A stretch of 64,000 nt of DNA from Brienomyrus brachyistius (GCF_023856365.1 NC_064537.1:4375732-4439731), one strand, 5' to 3'. Counted from the first letter of the stretch, positions 12,536 to 25,562 are shown. A program made the numbers and translations. Notes: generated by a model not told the origin, from the letters alone.

Positions 12536-13432
12536 GTTTACATACAATGTGCGTGTATGTAAAGAAGAAGCAAACAGCTGCAGCAGAGAGATATGACATC
12601 ACCAGGAATGTCAAAATCGAGCGATGCTGGTAAGCGGGACCAGTTCTGATCCCCAGCAGTCCTCCAGCTCCTCCAGGGATGAGGCTCCCGAGGGCTTTCC
12701 CCCCATTCCCATTTCTCCCATTCCTTCTTAGTGCATGCAGCCTTCCAAGTCTTCAGGGATCTTGTGCTCCCAGGAACCGAGTTTCTTCAGAGAGTCCTTT
12801 GGCACTGCTGGTCAGTTGCCCCGGAAGGTCCGAATGAGGCACGTCTCCTGTATTGTGAGGGAGTGTCAGTTATGGCACTACAGCCATGTGACGCCATGCT
12901 GGACCGTGCATCGGCCCGGGGGGTGCCAAACGGATCCCGAGGTGTTTCATCGTGTGGTGAGCCCTGTACCGGTACATGCTCCCCAACCTGACCTGAGGAA
13001 TGAAGGGACATTGAAGGACCCCAGGATTCCCAGCTTCACAGTGGCACCAAACACCAAAATCTGTAATCTTCACATCTTTTCATCAGTCTGGACCTCAAAA
13101 CTGCAATGCAAACCCGCGAGTGGGCATCTTGCAAGCGGAGGCAGGTCACAGAATGAAGAGAAGATTCTGATTGCTGGGTGACCTTTGACGTCCTGACTTT
13201 AATAGGGGCCGTAATGAGGCCATTATTCTGTCATCATGGCGGCTTGTGTGCCTTTCTGAAGAAGAGACCAAGATGAAAGTGGATAGAGGGAGGGAGGCGG
13301 GGGTGGGTGTGAGAGGCAGGCATGCGGGCAGGCAGGATCGCATCACCGCATGGTGCTTTGTCGTGAAAATCAGAGAGGAAAGTTCAATAGTTACACCTTT
13401 GTTTTGACTAGCTGTGTCACGTTATAAAATGT
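12536..13432. other. Intergenic, no gene seen
   Basis: Overlapping open frames at 12731-13181 run on both strands and match nothing known. GA-rich sequence lies near 13285-13345. Confidence 0.5.
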
Positions 13433-13757
13433 AGGGGTACACTGAGGATGTATAATAGGGGTACACTGAGGATGTATAATAGGGGTACACTGAGGATGTA
13501 TAATAGGGGTACACTGAGGGTGTATAATAGGGGTACACTGAGGATGTATAATAGGGGTACACTGAGGATGTATAATAGGGGTACACTGAGGATGTATAAT
13601 AGGGGTACACTGAGGATGTATAATAGGGGTACACTGAGGGTGTATTATAGGGGTACACTGAGGGTGTATAATAGGGGTACACTGAGGGTGTATTATAGGG
13701 GTACACTGAGGGTGTATTATAGGGGTACACTGAGGGTGTATAATAGGGGTACCTATT
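13433..13757. repeat. 24-bp minisatellite, 13 units
   Basis: Thirteen exact 24-bp steps of AGGGGTACACTGAGG plus ATGTATAAT, with GTGTATTAT variants at the right end. Since 24 is divisible by 3, it makes an 8-residue repeat (MYNRGTLR) on the plus strand and repeat frames on the minus strand. These are not genes. Confidence 0.95.
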
Positions 13758-14495
13758 ATATATGAGGATGCCTTAGCACCGCGCAAACTTTCTAAAGTAG
13801 GATTTGGGGATCTCTTTATTTATTTTTAGGTAGTAAATATTTTTGTTGATTTTGGCTTGCATTGCCAAACCAAAACATCCCACTTCCCATTTTCCATACT
13901 TTATGTTTATTATTTATCTGATGCTTGATCATCATCCTGTCCAGGGGGGGGGGGGGTTATCCCAGCTATCTTCCACTCCAGGGGATCATTTCCCTCCCTC
14001 TTATTATGCTTGTCTGGATTCAATCAGCTGTGGATGATAATAATGAGTAAAGACCACAAGGGTCTCTACCCATACGACAGGAATGCCAGGAGTGTGCGAT
14101 CTGAGCTGTCTGCAGACGCAGATAGGGTTTCTAAGAGCGGGGCCTGCACTTCCCCATGGGTCACCCATGCGGAGCTGCTGCATGGGTGCCAGGATGGGAT
14201 AAGAATCTGCATTTGGTGACCTACAAGTGGAAAGCCGGCCCGGGTTCGAGTGACATTGCACACAGTTCTCGGCAGAGTTGTTACAATACAGAGCTTCAGG
14301 CGAAGGAAAATGGAATCCCTGTGTTTTCAATTAAAATCTAATTTTAAAAACTCCTGTCTTCTGGGAGGTAGGAGCAAAGGTCATGAAATCTTTAGCGTTC
14401 TAATAGACTCTGAGTGGAATCGTCTACTGTCGGACACTGTGACGCCTGACGTCAAATTCTGGCGGATTCTGCCAGACTGTACAGGTCATATGAAA
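13758..14495. other. Intergenic, no gene seen
   Basis: A 13-base G run is at 13944-13956. No gene or repeat family is recognised. Confidence 0.5.
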
Positions 14496-15745
14496 AACAA
14501 AGTACACCCTCTTTAAATTCTAAGGCTGTACGTATCATGATATAGAAAAACATCTTCTGGTCCTTAGCAAGTCTTAAAATGAGGGCAATTAACAACCTCA
14601 GATGAGTAACAACACATATTACATCATGACATTATATATTTCACAAAAATAGAAAGCGATGTGAGAAAAATTAAGTGCACTCTGCCTCCATGGGAATTAA
14701 GAGGGTAAGTAGCAACCAGGTGCTGCTAATCAAATGCGCTTGATTCATTGTCATCTGACCACCTCCATAAAAGCATAAGTTTTGGCAGTTTGCTGGTTTG
14801 GAGCATTCTGGTGTCTTAACAATTCGGAGTCCATTGTTCTACAGTGAGAAAGATTAAGTGAAAAACATTCAGGACTGTTGCCAATCTTTCCAGGTTTGGA
14901 CGTGCCAGCAAATTCACTCCAAGGTCAGACCCTGCTATAAAAAAACACCCCAGGAGCCTGCATCTCAGACTCTACAGGCCTCAGATAATATGTTAGAAGT
15001 TAAAGTTCTTGAAGGTACTTATAGAAAAAGACGGCATAAGTGTGGCTTGTTTGGAAGGATTGCCAGGAGAAACCCTCTTCTCTCATAAAGGACCATGGCA
15101 GCATGATTTAGGTTTGCAAAGCTGCATCTGAAATGTCCTTTGGACGGACAAGACCAAAGTGGAGATGTTTGGCCAAATGCACAGCAGCACGTTTGGGGAA
15201 AAGCCAAACACAGCATATCAGTAAAAACCCCTCATACCAACTGGTGATGGGTTGATGATTCAGGCTTGTTCTGCAGCTGCAGACCTGGGCACCATGCAGT
15301 CATTGAGTCGACCATGAGCTCCTCTATATACCAAAGTTTTGTAGAGTCAAATGTGAGGCCATCTGTCCTACAGCTAAAGCTTTGCCAAACTGAGTCCTGC
15401 AACAGGACCGTCATCCCAAGCAGAGCAGCCAAAGTCCAGACCTCAACCCGACTGAAATGCTGTGGCAGGACCTTAAGAGAGCTGAGCATAAACCTCAATA
15501 AACTGAAGCAACCCTGTAAAGAAGAGCAGGCCAAAACAATTGCTTCAAGTTATTGTTGCTAAAGGCGGCTATTGAATCACGGGGTCTACTTAGTTTTTCA
15601 CAAAGGCTTTTCCATTTTTCGGGATCTGTTGTGTGTTGATTTACATCTGAGTTTAGATTTAAATAAGTTTATAACCTGTTCAGGACCAGATGACTTTTAT
15701 TATGTCCTGATACATAAAACCATATGACTCAAAGTACTTTCTTTG
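14496..15745 (+). mobile_element. Degenerate Tc1-family transposon
   Basis: The left end near 14496 (CAAAGTACACCCTCTTT) and the inverted right end near 15730-15745 (AAAGTACTTTCTTTG) carry related inverted repeats. Both contain the CTGGTCCT motif about 55 bp inside (14555 and, inverted, near 15680). Between them is a decayed transposase gene. A phrase typical of this family lies near 14770 (CATAAAAGCATAAGTTTTGG). Length is about 1.25 kb against the usual 1.6 kb, so internal deletions have occurred. Confidence 0.85.
14827..15574 (+). pseudogene. Tc1 transposase pseudogene
   Basis: Pieces of a Tc1 DD34E transposase appear in several frames: GLFGRIARRNPLLS at about 15040-15085, RFAKLHLKCPLDGQDQSGDV just after an in-frame stop, PGHHAVIESTMSSSIYQSFV near 15285-15345, PDLNPTEMLWQDLKRAEHK near 15440-15490 (with a frameshift), and the C-terminal LQVIVAKGGY before TGA at 15572. 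Catalytic blocks are broken by stops, frameshifts and deletions. It is a dead copy. Confidence 0.85.
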
Positions 15746-16259
15746 TCGCATGTGTATGTATCAGGCTTCAGCAGTCAGCGTAGAGTGTCGTTCGGAGCCA
15801 ATCCGCTTAGCTTAAATTCAGGAAAGTCACCATGTTCCCACAGAGCCAGAGCAGGATCCTGGGAAGTAGTGGGGATTGGGTGGGTATTGTTCCGCTATTG
15901 TGCTGGAAATGGGGAAATATTGCTTTACAGAAATGCTCTGGGGTGTTTATAAAGTAGCTGGACCCTTTTAACGGAGACCTTCTCCAATCAAACGAGGCTC
16001 CTGCTTCAGGCAGTTCCCCAACAGCATACAATCGCACACTCTTCCAGCCACGTGGCAACCGGCCCAACGGGCCCCTCGCCTTCTGCTTCCCCCTCTCAGG
16101 TGCGTGCGAGGCAGCCCCTCGCCCAGGGGCCACAGCGGCACTGTGAACGTTCACCTACAACCCAGTCTCCCACGTCACACTTTCCGGTCGCCCATGACTC
16201 TCAGAGGGTCGAGATCAGATCGTGGAGGGAAAGTAAGTAAGATGGAGCCCCGGCTCTTA
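15746..16259. other. Intergenic, no gene seen
   Basis: Nothing recognised; moderate GC content. Confidence 0.5.
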
Positions 16260-16480
16260 AGCGAAGCTTAGGACTGAGCCAACCAGACTGGGGCTAGGAC
16301 ACAGCCTTTGATCAGAAGGTTGCTGGTTCAGATCCCAGGGTCAGCAGGGTGATTTCAGCACTGAGCCCTTGAGCAAGACCTCTAAGCTCGTTGCTCTAAG
16401 GTTTTGCCAGGTCCTGCTTCCTCTCACAAATGTACGTCACTTTGGATGAAAATCTCTGTTAAATAATGCAAACTCGTCCA
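16260..16480 (+). repeat. tRNA-derived SINE
   Basis: Body wording includes TTGATCAGAAGGTTGCTGG, a B-box-like GGTTCAGATCCC, CACTGAGCCCTTGAGCAAG, and a tail GTACGTCACTTTGGATGAAA leading to TGTTAAATAATGC. This is a common fish SINE type; another copy is at 40670-40830. Confidence 0.75.
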
Positions 16481-17729
16481 ATGAGTTTCTGAGAATAGGC
16501 AAGTGGTCTTTGTAATTGCGGTGAAAGGTTTTTTTGCGCTCATTTCCCCGGTTTAATCCTACTCCGCAGCAAATTTACCAGTGTAATCTCCTCAAGATGC
16601 AGGACTGGGGGAGCTTCATGCTTCATTCCGCTACAGTTCGTCGTCTCCGTCAGACGTTCAGAGAAGACAGCATCCGGCTGTGGTGTTTACGCCAATTCAG
16701 TGACCGCTTTCCTCAGTTTTCGTGTTTCACGTTCGCTCTCATTGTTATGCTACAGACGCAAATGCACACGAATGTCTTTCTGTAACATAAACCTGATGGG
16801 ATCCATGTGTGCTTCCTGTACTTAATTCTCTAGGCAGAGGCGGATATTAAAAGTATATTGTCGCGATTACGATTCTAATATATTTAATGCTGCATTACTC
16901 TATTTTATATGTAATTTATGTTTACTGGGTATCAAATGCGTTTCATCGTAATTTGAGGTTTAAAAGAATCGATTATCCAGTGTTCGAAGCTAATTCTTTT
17001 GAAATTCCACTATCGGCCTGCATTTACTATTGGCAAAAGGAGTATGTTAAAGGCAGATATTCCTTGTTTTCTTGTCTTGTTTTGTGCGACAGGGTTATAT
17101 TTTCAAGAGAATATTGCTTTGCCAGCCGAGGCCCGAGAGCCTGCAGTTTAATCCCAGCCCAGATCCATTTCAGTGCTCTGATGAACTGAATTATCGCACG
17201 TTTGGTCTCATTAGCTATACAGCCTGAAATGTTCCTTCAGGATGACAGGTGACAAATAATGGGCCGGCCAGTGGTGGTTTTAACCGCAAAAACTGCTTTG
17301 GGTTTTGTTTCTGCACAGAGACGCAGCCTGATCCTCTCTCAGAGCCTGGCAATTCCCACCGGAGCGGAGTGGGAAGTCAGGGCCTGGAAACAGAGGGCAT
17401 CCGTATCTGTCATGTGTGGGGAAGATTCATCTGAGGAGGCTGCTCCCAAGACGCCCGTCGCCATGGTGAGGCGTCACTCAAACTTGCCAGGATACTCCTG
17501 GGAATGAACCCTAAAGAGTGACGATTTCATTCATCCTATAGCCCAGTCTGCTGCTTCTGAAGCGTGAGGGACAGAAAGAGTCTGTCAGGCCATGATAGAT
17601 CAGGATGGGGAGCTTTTGCTGAACCCCCCACTGTATGGCCCTGGGCTCTTCCTACAATCAAAGTGCATGACCGCTCGTGTCTAATTAGCCCCCTGGACGG
17701 ACATCCAGCCTTTTGATTTAAAGCAGCCG
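16481..17729. other. Non-repetitive intergenic, no gene seen
   Basis: No repeat family is visible. AT-rich sequence at 16840-17230 could include regulatory elements, which only cross-species alignment would show. Confidence 0.45.
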
Positions 17730-18015
17730 CCCCCCCCCCCCCCCCCCCCCGACCTGGCCAGCTGGAGAGTGGGGGGTGCAGATAGCAATGACACGGAATG
17801 AGGGAAAACTGGGAGAGAAGAAATAAAAGTATCAAAATATGAAATTAAATGGCGTAAATCATTTCATTTGGCGTGCTCTGTAGCAGAGAGTGATACTGCA
17901 TCAGAGCCCCTCGTGAGACCAGGAGCTGTGACTGTTGGGTCACGGCACACGTGTGTGCGTGTGTGTGTGTCTGTGTGTGTTGTGGGGGGGGGGGGCGGGG
18001 GGGGGGGGGGGGGGG
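17730..18015. repeat. Simple-sequence cluster
   Basis: C21 at 17730-17750, a GT-rich run at about 17950-17982, then G12 at 17984-17995 and G19 at 17997-18015 separated by one C. Confidence 0.9.
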
Positions 18016-18984
18016 AGGGATGGCGGGGGGCATTCCCCAGGATAGGCAGCCCAAAACTGCAGCGACTTACAAGTTACACGAAAAATCAATGATTCTATGC
18101 CACGGGGATGAACAGCAAATTCTGTTCAAAGTGAAGTGCAGCTAAGGAAAGAATGGCTGTGAAACCATGTAAAATGGAACCTACCATCGCCGGCCGGAAA
18201 TGAAAGCCTGCATGTCGGGCCTCCAGTTTGTAACACGATTACGTCGGCCGAAGCCTGACATCTCTCAGCACCCGCTGGGATGTTTGTGGCCAAACTATTG
18301 GCCAGATGGGATCATGTGACTGTGTCACAGCGTGAGAGGGATGCCCTAATGGGAGCCAGTTGTATTATGAGTTTTTCCAGCAGGGCCAGGCTGGGGTGGG
18401 GTTGGGGGGGGGGGGGGGGTTTATCCCATCAGGCTATGTCTTACATAACTCCCCCAACAATCACTGTGATGATGGTTCACTCCAGTAGACCTCTTGGACA
18501 GAGATGGTTTAGTTTAAGCTCCAGGAATACAGTTGAAAGTATGTGGTACCTTCTCCAGGTCTGAGCTGAGCTGAGCCAGTCACCTTATGCCCCCCCCCCC
18601 CCCCACCCAAACCACGCCCATCGAAATCCCTCCGTTTGAAATGATACCCATAGCATCTGGCAGCACAGTGCTGAGACACACGGTAAGACGCACTGTATTT
18701 ACCAACATGTGACTGACGGACGCGAGTTACATCACGCAGGAAGGAGCAAAGCTGGGGCTTACAGACCTATCGACTTTATGGCTTCGAGCTGTGCTTCACC
18801 GTGGAGCACCTCGTAAAGTTCTGGGCCGCCTCTTTCATTGTGATTGATGTTCAGACAGAGAAGCTGAACACTGCATATCCGTCTTTATTTATATGTGTAG
18901 AGAGAATGATAAATCAGAACCTATTTAATACCAGTTCTGCTGTTGCCATTATGAGTTTGTGGAATACAGAACCGTTCATGAGCT
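18016..18984. other. Intergenic, no gene seen
   Basis: G16 at 18404-18419 and C15 at 18590-18604. No protein or repeat family is recognised. Confidence 0.5.
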
Positions 18985-19173
18985 CTGCGGGTCATCCATC
19001 TTCCAGGGCCTGCTTATCCAGTGCCGGGTCAGGGTGAATCTGCAGTGTTTCCCAGCATGCACTGGGCATGGGGAATCCAGTCCAACGCAGGCCGGACACA
19101 CTTAAACGGAGATTTGATATGCCGCTTCACCTAACTACGGACAGCACAGGGAAACGTGGGACCTGGAGGAAAG
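18985..19173 (-). repeat. Common fish retroposon fragment
   Basis: Wording such as CATCCATCTTCCAGGGCCTG, CTTATCCAGTGCCGGGTCAG and ACGTGGGACCTGGAGGAAAG follows a widespread fish repeat usually read on the other strand. It runs directly into the 68-bp minisatellite. Confidence 0.6.
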
Positions 19174-20133
19174 CCATGCAGGCAGGGTGAGAGCACGCAA
19201 ACTACATGTACACGGGGCAGGGGTGGGATTCAAACCCACAGCCATGCAGGCAGGGTGAGAGCACGCAAACTACATGTACACGGGGCAGGGGTGGGATTCA
19301 AATCCACAGCCATGCAGGCAGGGTGAGAACGCTCAAACTACATGTACACGGGGCAGGGGTGAGATTCAAACCCACAGCCATGCAGGCAGGGTGAGAACGC
19401 GCAAACTACATGTACACGGGGCAGGGGTGGGATTCAAACCCACAGCCATGCAGGCAGGGTGAGAACGTGCAAACTACATGTACACGGGGCAGGGGTGGGA
19501 TTCAAACCCACAGCCATGCAGAAAGGGTGAGAACGCGCAAACTACATGTACACAGGGCAGGGGTGGGATTCAAACCCACAGCCATGCAGAAAGGGTGAGA
19601 ACGCGCAAACTACATGTACACAGGGCAGGGGTGGGATTCAAACCCACAGCCATGCAGAAAGGGTGAGAACGCGCAAACTACATGTACACAGGTCAGGGGT
19701 GGGATTCAAACCCCACAGCCATGCAGAAAGGGTGAGAACGCGCAAACTACATGTACACAGGGCAGGGGTGGGATTCAAAGCCACAGTCATGCAGAAAGGG
19801 TGAGAACGCGCAAACTACATGTACACAGGGCAGGGGTGGGATTCAAACCCACAGCCATGCAGAAAGGGTGAGAACGCGCAAACTACATGTACACAGGGCA
19901 GGGGTGGGATTCAAACCCACAGCCATGCAGAAAGGGTGAGAACGCGCAAACTACATGTACACAGGTCAGGGGTGGGATTCAAACCCACAGCCATGCAGAA
20001 AGGGTGAGAACGCGCAAACTACATGTACACAGGGCAGGGGTGGGATTCAAAGCCACAGTCATGCAGAAAGGGTGAGAACGCGCAAACTACATGTACACAG
20101 GGCAGGGGTGGGATTCAAAGCCACAGTCATGCA
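19174..20133. repeat. 68-bp minisatellite, 14 units
   Basis: Fourteen ATGTACAC marks recur every 68 bp from 19206 to 20091, with one 69-bp step caused by an extra C near 19713. Each unit has GGGGTGGGATTCAAACCCAC and GCAAACTACATGTACAC. The unit continues the retroposon at 18985-19173, so the array probably grew from it. Left units have GCAGGCAGGG and right units GCAGAAAGGG. Confidence 0.95.
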
Positions 20134-20694
20134 GAAGTGAGGCCACAAATTTAATAAAGAATAAATTTATCTATTCTGCTTTTTAAAAGAGCAACTATCG
20201 GCGCTGCCTACAAAAACAGCTCAGGACCCAATCAGCTGTCAACATCTGGCATCGACTCGTACAGCCTAGCAGCTATCCCTAACTGCTGAAAACGACAGTA
20301 GACATTCACTTATTAAATATCAGAAAACTCCACCCCAGAACAGGGCAATTAAAAAATGACATAAGACTTAAGTCTAATTTCTGGAAATAATCTTGTAAAT
20401 ATGTGGAAAAGGTTTGATGGGTCGATGGATGCTGACCAAATGTCCCCCCTCCCCCAGCAGGACCCAGCTTGCACCCCTCAGGAATTCTGGGGTAAACACC
20501 CGGTCCAGATGACGCACCCCCTCCGTGGGGACAGGCGGGTTAATCATTGACTACAGCTTCAGCATCCCTATGAGCCACTCGCCACCACAGCTGATTTTTG
20601 GTTAATTATTTACTCATTTATTCATGACAGAGTTTCCTTTCCACCATAGATTCATCCCAGCTTCGGCCCTGAAATTCACAGCAGGCGACGTGCC
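20134..20694. other. Intergenic, no gene seen
   Basis: Nothing recognised apart from short AT-rich stretches. Confidence 0.5.
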
Positions 20695-20812
20695 CAATGC
20701 CCTGCCCCCTGTGCCCTGCCCCCTGTGCCCTGTGCACTTTGCCCTGCACCCTGCGCCCTGCCCCCTGCGTCCAGCCCCCTGTGCCCTGCACCCTGCGTCC
20801 TGTGCATATATG
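20695..20812. repeat. Short CCCTG-rich tandem repeat
   Basis: Units built from GCCCTG, CCCCCTGT and CACCCTGC make Cys/Pro-rich open frames in all frames. This is low complexity. Confidence 0.85.
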
Positions 20813-23050
20813 CATCGGTGAATTCAGCAGGTCGTGTGAATACTTGGGCCTCCCTTTCGGATTTCAGGAGGCAGCCACGGCCTCGTCGGCGACCGGCACA
20901 CCAGCCATCCTCCCACTGAGCCCGCTGCCAGTCCCGGCTCTCAGAGAGCTTGCGGGAGACAAAGAACAAGTCACATAGCAGCACATTTCCCAGAAGCCGG
21001 CTGGATGTCTTCCACTGACACACAAACAACGTCACTGAAATGACACTACAGAATGCTGATTGTCAGTCCTAAGGATGCCACTGCGGTCTGATTCTTGGCA
21101 CGCATCTCAGTTACAGACATGGCTGCGGTTGACACAGATCCCTTCCAAAGATACCTTGTCCTTTCTTCATTTCCCACCGCCTTTCCGGATCACGGAATCC
21201 TGCCCCACACGCATGCCGAGCAGGTGGACAGGCCCCGATGTTTGTCGTCTGTCTGTCATTGTTTGTTTGGACATCGGCCCGCAGCGGGCAGACAGAAAGC
21301 CCACCGAAGTCTGCCGACTCGAGAGGGCGCCGCGGAATTTCAGCCAGGTGTGAGGAGGCACGTGTGACGTCATAGTGCTGGATGACTGTCCAACCACAGA
21401 GCAGGGTGCTTGTGTGTGTATGTGTGTGTGTGTGGGTGGGTGGGTGTATGGGGGGTTAGCTCAGAAGCCAGGAACACGGTCCGAAACGGAAACGTTCCCA
21501 GAATGCCGTTTAAATGACGACTGCCTCCAGCAGCTTCTCAAGGACGATCTGTGACTTTGATGGATCAGCAGGACCTTAGACACATGTGATGGATGCCTGT
21601 AGATGACAGGTGGGCTGGAGGCCACCAGTAAGACCAGCCACAGAAGCTCTCGGCTGTGTAATCCCCAAACCGAGCGCTGCTCCCAGACTGTCCTGGGATC
21701 CACCATAGACGAAACCCACCATTAGCCAGCTAAGCTACTTCTGATGAGCCCGTCGCTCTGTGTTTTGATTTAAAACCAGTCCAAAATCCTCCCTAACGTC
21801 TTCCCCAGAACAATGCCTAAATTATATACTAGCGGTGCAGGGAGTGGGCGGGAGATCGACTCAGACCCAAAACCCCGAGATTCATGAAAAAAAAATCATA
21901 AACGCTGCAGAAGGAGAGCCAAGAAAATGTCACAAGTCTGTACCATCAGAAATTCAGGTTACCGAGACGACCCGCTCTTGCTTCAGTACTGGCAATCTCC
22001 CAGACCAGGGTGAGGGGCTCTTTCCCCAGGTGACACACAGCAGGCGGGGGTGACCCCTGGACATGCAGACTCGTCTCCTAGTGCCCCCCCCCCCCCCCCC
22101 CCCGTTTCCCATGCGGCAGCGTGCTGACAGCATGGCAGCCAATCCAGCGTTACACACCAACATGTTAGCTAATCAAACGTCAAAGATGTGTCACTTAATG
22201 AAATATCATGCATTGACAGGTCAATTAAATGCATATGTTACACGAGGAGTAGATTACCCTGTACAATGAAACACCTTTACATTAAAAATATATCACATAG
22301 TACACCGAACAAACTAACCAGAACTGACAAGCGTATTTTCTCCCAATGTGCAGATTACAATAATCACAAAAATTATGGGACATTTCTAGCAGTTCCTGCC
22401 TAAAGCCCAATATAGACGATGAACAGACCAGCACAAGAACTGCCCACCGACCACAATGAATCTGAGGTTTTAAGGGCGACGATAATGAAACAGGAAAGGT
22501 AGGAATGTGGGAAAGCTCTGAGTGTACGTGAGGAAACATCAATGTCCACACAGGAAGTGTTTTTCACTCATGTAAACCAACCCCACTGGCATGTGACACA
22601 GCTGAGTACAGAGTAACTTTAACCATCACTGTGTAGCATCACGTCAGTCTGAGAGCCGCGGACGAGCTGCGTTTGGGCCTCCCCCGTAGACGTGTAGAAC
22701 TTCGACCTCCTTTGATCAGACCTGGCCCATATCCTTAGGCCCCTCTCGGGGCTTGGAGCTACCTCAGTTGTTGGCCGCTAGGTTATGTAGCCCCACGATC
22801 GTGGAGAACGTGGACACCACCTGAAAGGGTGGTGCCACCGAGGCCTGCTGGCAGTCCATGTTTCAATTTCCGAACCACATCTAATACCATTCCTTGTTAA
22901 ATCCCAGATCTCCAAGAATAGGATGCTTCCATATTTGTAGAGACACACAAACACACAGCGTCCCTCCGCACTGCGTTTGAGCGCAGTCACTCGACACCCA
23001 TACAGACAGCATTACATCACTCCATTTCACAGCGGAGAAAAAGAGCCATT
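20813..23050. other. Intergenic, no gene seen
   Basis: Contains a GT-rich tract near 21411-21435 and C20 at 22084-22103. Short open frames overlap on both strands and show no family. Confidence 0.5.
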
Positions 23051-23100
23051 GATGTCATTTGATGTCGTTTGATGTCATGTGATGTCATGTGATGTCATTT
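23051..23100. repeat. 10-bp tandem repeat, 5 units
   Basis: Five GATGTCATTT/GATGTCATGT units in a row. Confidence 0.9.
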
Positions 23101-24761
23101 CTCATTCATGTTATGTCATCTCATTCTTTTTGGGGGAAAATAAATAGTCCATCCAGTCTTCCCCCACAAATGACCCCAGGTCTTCTTATGGATAAGGTTG
23201 GGGCTTGGTGGGGGTTAGGGTTAGGGTTTGGGCTGGGTGGGTAAGTGCACCTTACTCTGGCACAGAGGTACTGGGGTGGACTGGGAAAAGTCCGGCACCT
23301 CGGTTACCAGAAATCGCTGGCAGGAGTCCGACTTCCTATAGGCACCAACAAAGCCCCCCACTGCTTCAGAGAGCCGATGACGGGAATTAAGCCTACCCCC
23401 CCCCCCCCCCACCACCTCACCCAACAAAAGAGGGGTAGCATTGTCTAGCAGGGCTAATGAAGGCCAGGTAATGTGGCTCCGATGAGGTCACCAGTGAGTC
23501 CTGAGTCAGAAGCAGACAGGCACTGGGGGGATGTGAGAGCGGGACCGTCCTCATGCCGCACGTATGTTTTTTTTTTTTTTCACGTATGTTCCGAGAAGAG
23601 CACTTTCATCACTACGCCCCCAGAAGGTTTTCGGAAGGCAGAAAGCAGAGGTAACCGTGGTGAACATGAATATCAAGAAGATCAGATAAATAGCCCGACA
23701 TTAATTACGTATCGACCTGAGGAGGTGGTCACACCGAAGGCTGATGATGTCATAGTCATGTGACCAGCGTTTGGCACGGAGGAGTATGAGTTCCTGAGCT
23801 GCAGTTGAGCTCCACTTTTCATTTTCAATATTTTTTTTCTCCTCTTTCCCTTTTTTGGATTGTGGGAACATGTGGATGTAATCTGCGTAATGCTTACAAG
23901 GTAGGGAACGTGGCCTGGGGAGAGGCGCGTGTAGAACACATCCCTCCCCGAGCATGAGGGGCTCACTCTCTGTATGGAGGCAGTAAGATCAATCCCGGCA
24001 TCTCTGAGAAAAAGACAGTTATTATGTTATGAACAAGGGGCATTACTGGGGGGGGGCGTGGGAGGATGATAGAGTATTTGGAATAAATTTGAACACTGAT
24101 CAAGACGTGTGAGGTCCAAATACCAGCTACTGAGGTACCACACTCATTCTGTTTAGATAGTAGGGAACAATACATATTATCTACTGAAGGTCGAGACCCC
24201 TCAGGCTTGTGACCCTCTACCCGATGACTGCTTCAGCGTTAACCTCAAGGTTCTGGATGGTTTATTTCTTCATGCACTTTAAGCGGGGCTTTCAAGTGGT
24301 ACCTGAGACTCCGCAATATGCCCAGCCTAACATTTTAACCTCCGATATCGAGAGTCTTGGAGATCTTCCTGAGAGCTTCTTAAGAGGTTCTCAAAGACGC
24401 CCTCCAGAGCTTCTCAAGAGTTTGTCTGGTTGCTAAGCTGCAGCCACTTATCTGAGGACAGCTCCAGGCTGGAGAGTGAGGTGTGTGAAATCTTAAAGGA
24501 CCAGGAGACCATCTGCCATGCGTCCATCTGTAGGAGCTAAGAAGGTAAGACCATAGTGGGGAGGGGGGGGTGGGTCAGAGCTGAAACATACATAAAAATG
24601 TAAACCGCTCCAAAAATAAACCACAAAATCATGGCAGCCCTGGGGAGACTTATTAAACCCTCGTAAAATCAAAGTTCACAAACACAAGAGGCCTTAATAA
24701 GGATCCCTGTCACTGCATTTACGGGATGTGGCAACATTACGAGGGATCGGCAGAGGAGGGT
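23101..24761. other. Intergenic, no gene seen
   Basis: Contains a short TTAGGG-like stretch near 23212-23228, C15 at 23396-23410 and T12 near 23569. No gene is recognised. Confidence 0.5.
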
Positions 24762-24774
24762 CCCCCCCCCCCCC

Positions 24775-24826
<52 letters not shown>

Positions 24827-24983
24827 AATAAGGAAGGTCAGTGGGACCCTTCTTGCAGTTTTACTGGGGGTGGGGATGAAGATGGGTGTGAAGGAGAAAT
24901 CATCTGGCACACACACACACACACAGACACACACACATACACACACACGAGCACACACATACATACATAAACACACACACATA
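24762..24983. repeat. C16 and (CA)n microsatellites
   Basis: C16 at 24762-24777 runs into (CA)n to about 24825, and a second CA-rich block spans about 24909-24983. Confidence 0.93.
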
Positions 24984-25180
24984 CAAATTTGTATTCATAT
25001 CATTATGGGGACTCCCCATTTATTTATATGGGGAAAACACTAATCCCAACAATGACAACCTCAACCCCTACCCAGCCCTAACCTTAACCATAAGTAACCA
25101 AACGAAATATGAGACTTTTGGTGTTTTTTGATTGCATTCACAGATTTTTATGAAATTGAGTTCTGCCTTGTGTGGACCAA
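24984..25180. repeat. Dispersed repeat, copy B
   Basis: Second copy of the repeat at 1872-2093, in the same orientation, starting CAAATTTGTATTCATATC next to a (CA)n tract and ending GTGTGGACCAA. It has CTAATCCCAACAATGACAAC and AGACTTTTGGTG in the same order as copy A. Confidence 0.7.
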
Positions 25181-25283
25181 GGACATAACAGTGTCAATGT
25201 CAAAATAACAAATTATTAATAAGTGGCTACATGTTTAAAAAATGCCATAGGCATCCTGGCTTTAGTGGCTGGGCTATTTCTTT

Positions 25284-25562
25284 GGGATTAATAGACCTGA
25301 CTCAGCGTGACTCTCTTTGGGATTAACAGCCCTGACTCCGCGTGACTCTCTTTGGGATTAATAGACCTGACTCAGCGTGACTCTCTTTGGGATTAACAGA
25401 CCTGACTCCGCGTGACTCTCTTTGGGATTAACAGACCTGACTCAGCGTGACTCTCTTTGGGATTAACAGCCCTGACTCAGCGTGACTGTCTTTGGGGCTA
25501 ACAGACCTTATTCTGCTTGACACTTTTCGAGTTTAATATAACTGACTCTGCGTGACTCTTTT
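25284..25562. repeat. 35-bp minisatellite, 8 units
   Basis: Steps of 35 bp start GGGATTAACAGACCTGACTC and end GCGTGACTCTCTTT. The last two units are diverged. Confidence 0.93.

Noticed and set aside
19174..20133. CRISPR-like appearance of regularly spaced 68-bp repeats
   Set aside because: There are no unique spacers; the whole unit repeats, and the genome is eukaryotic. It is a minisatellite.
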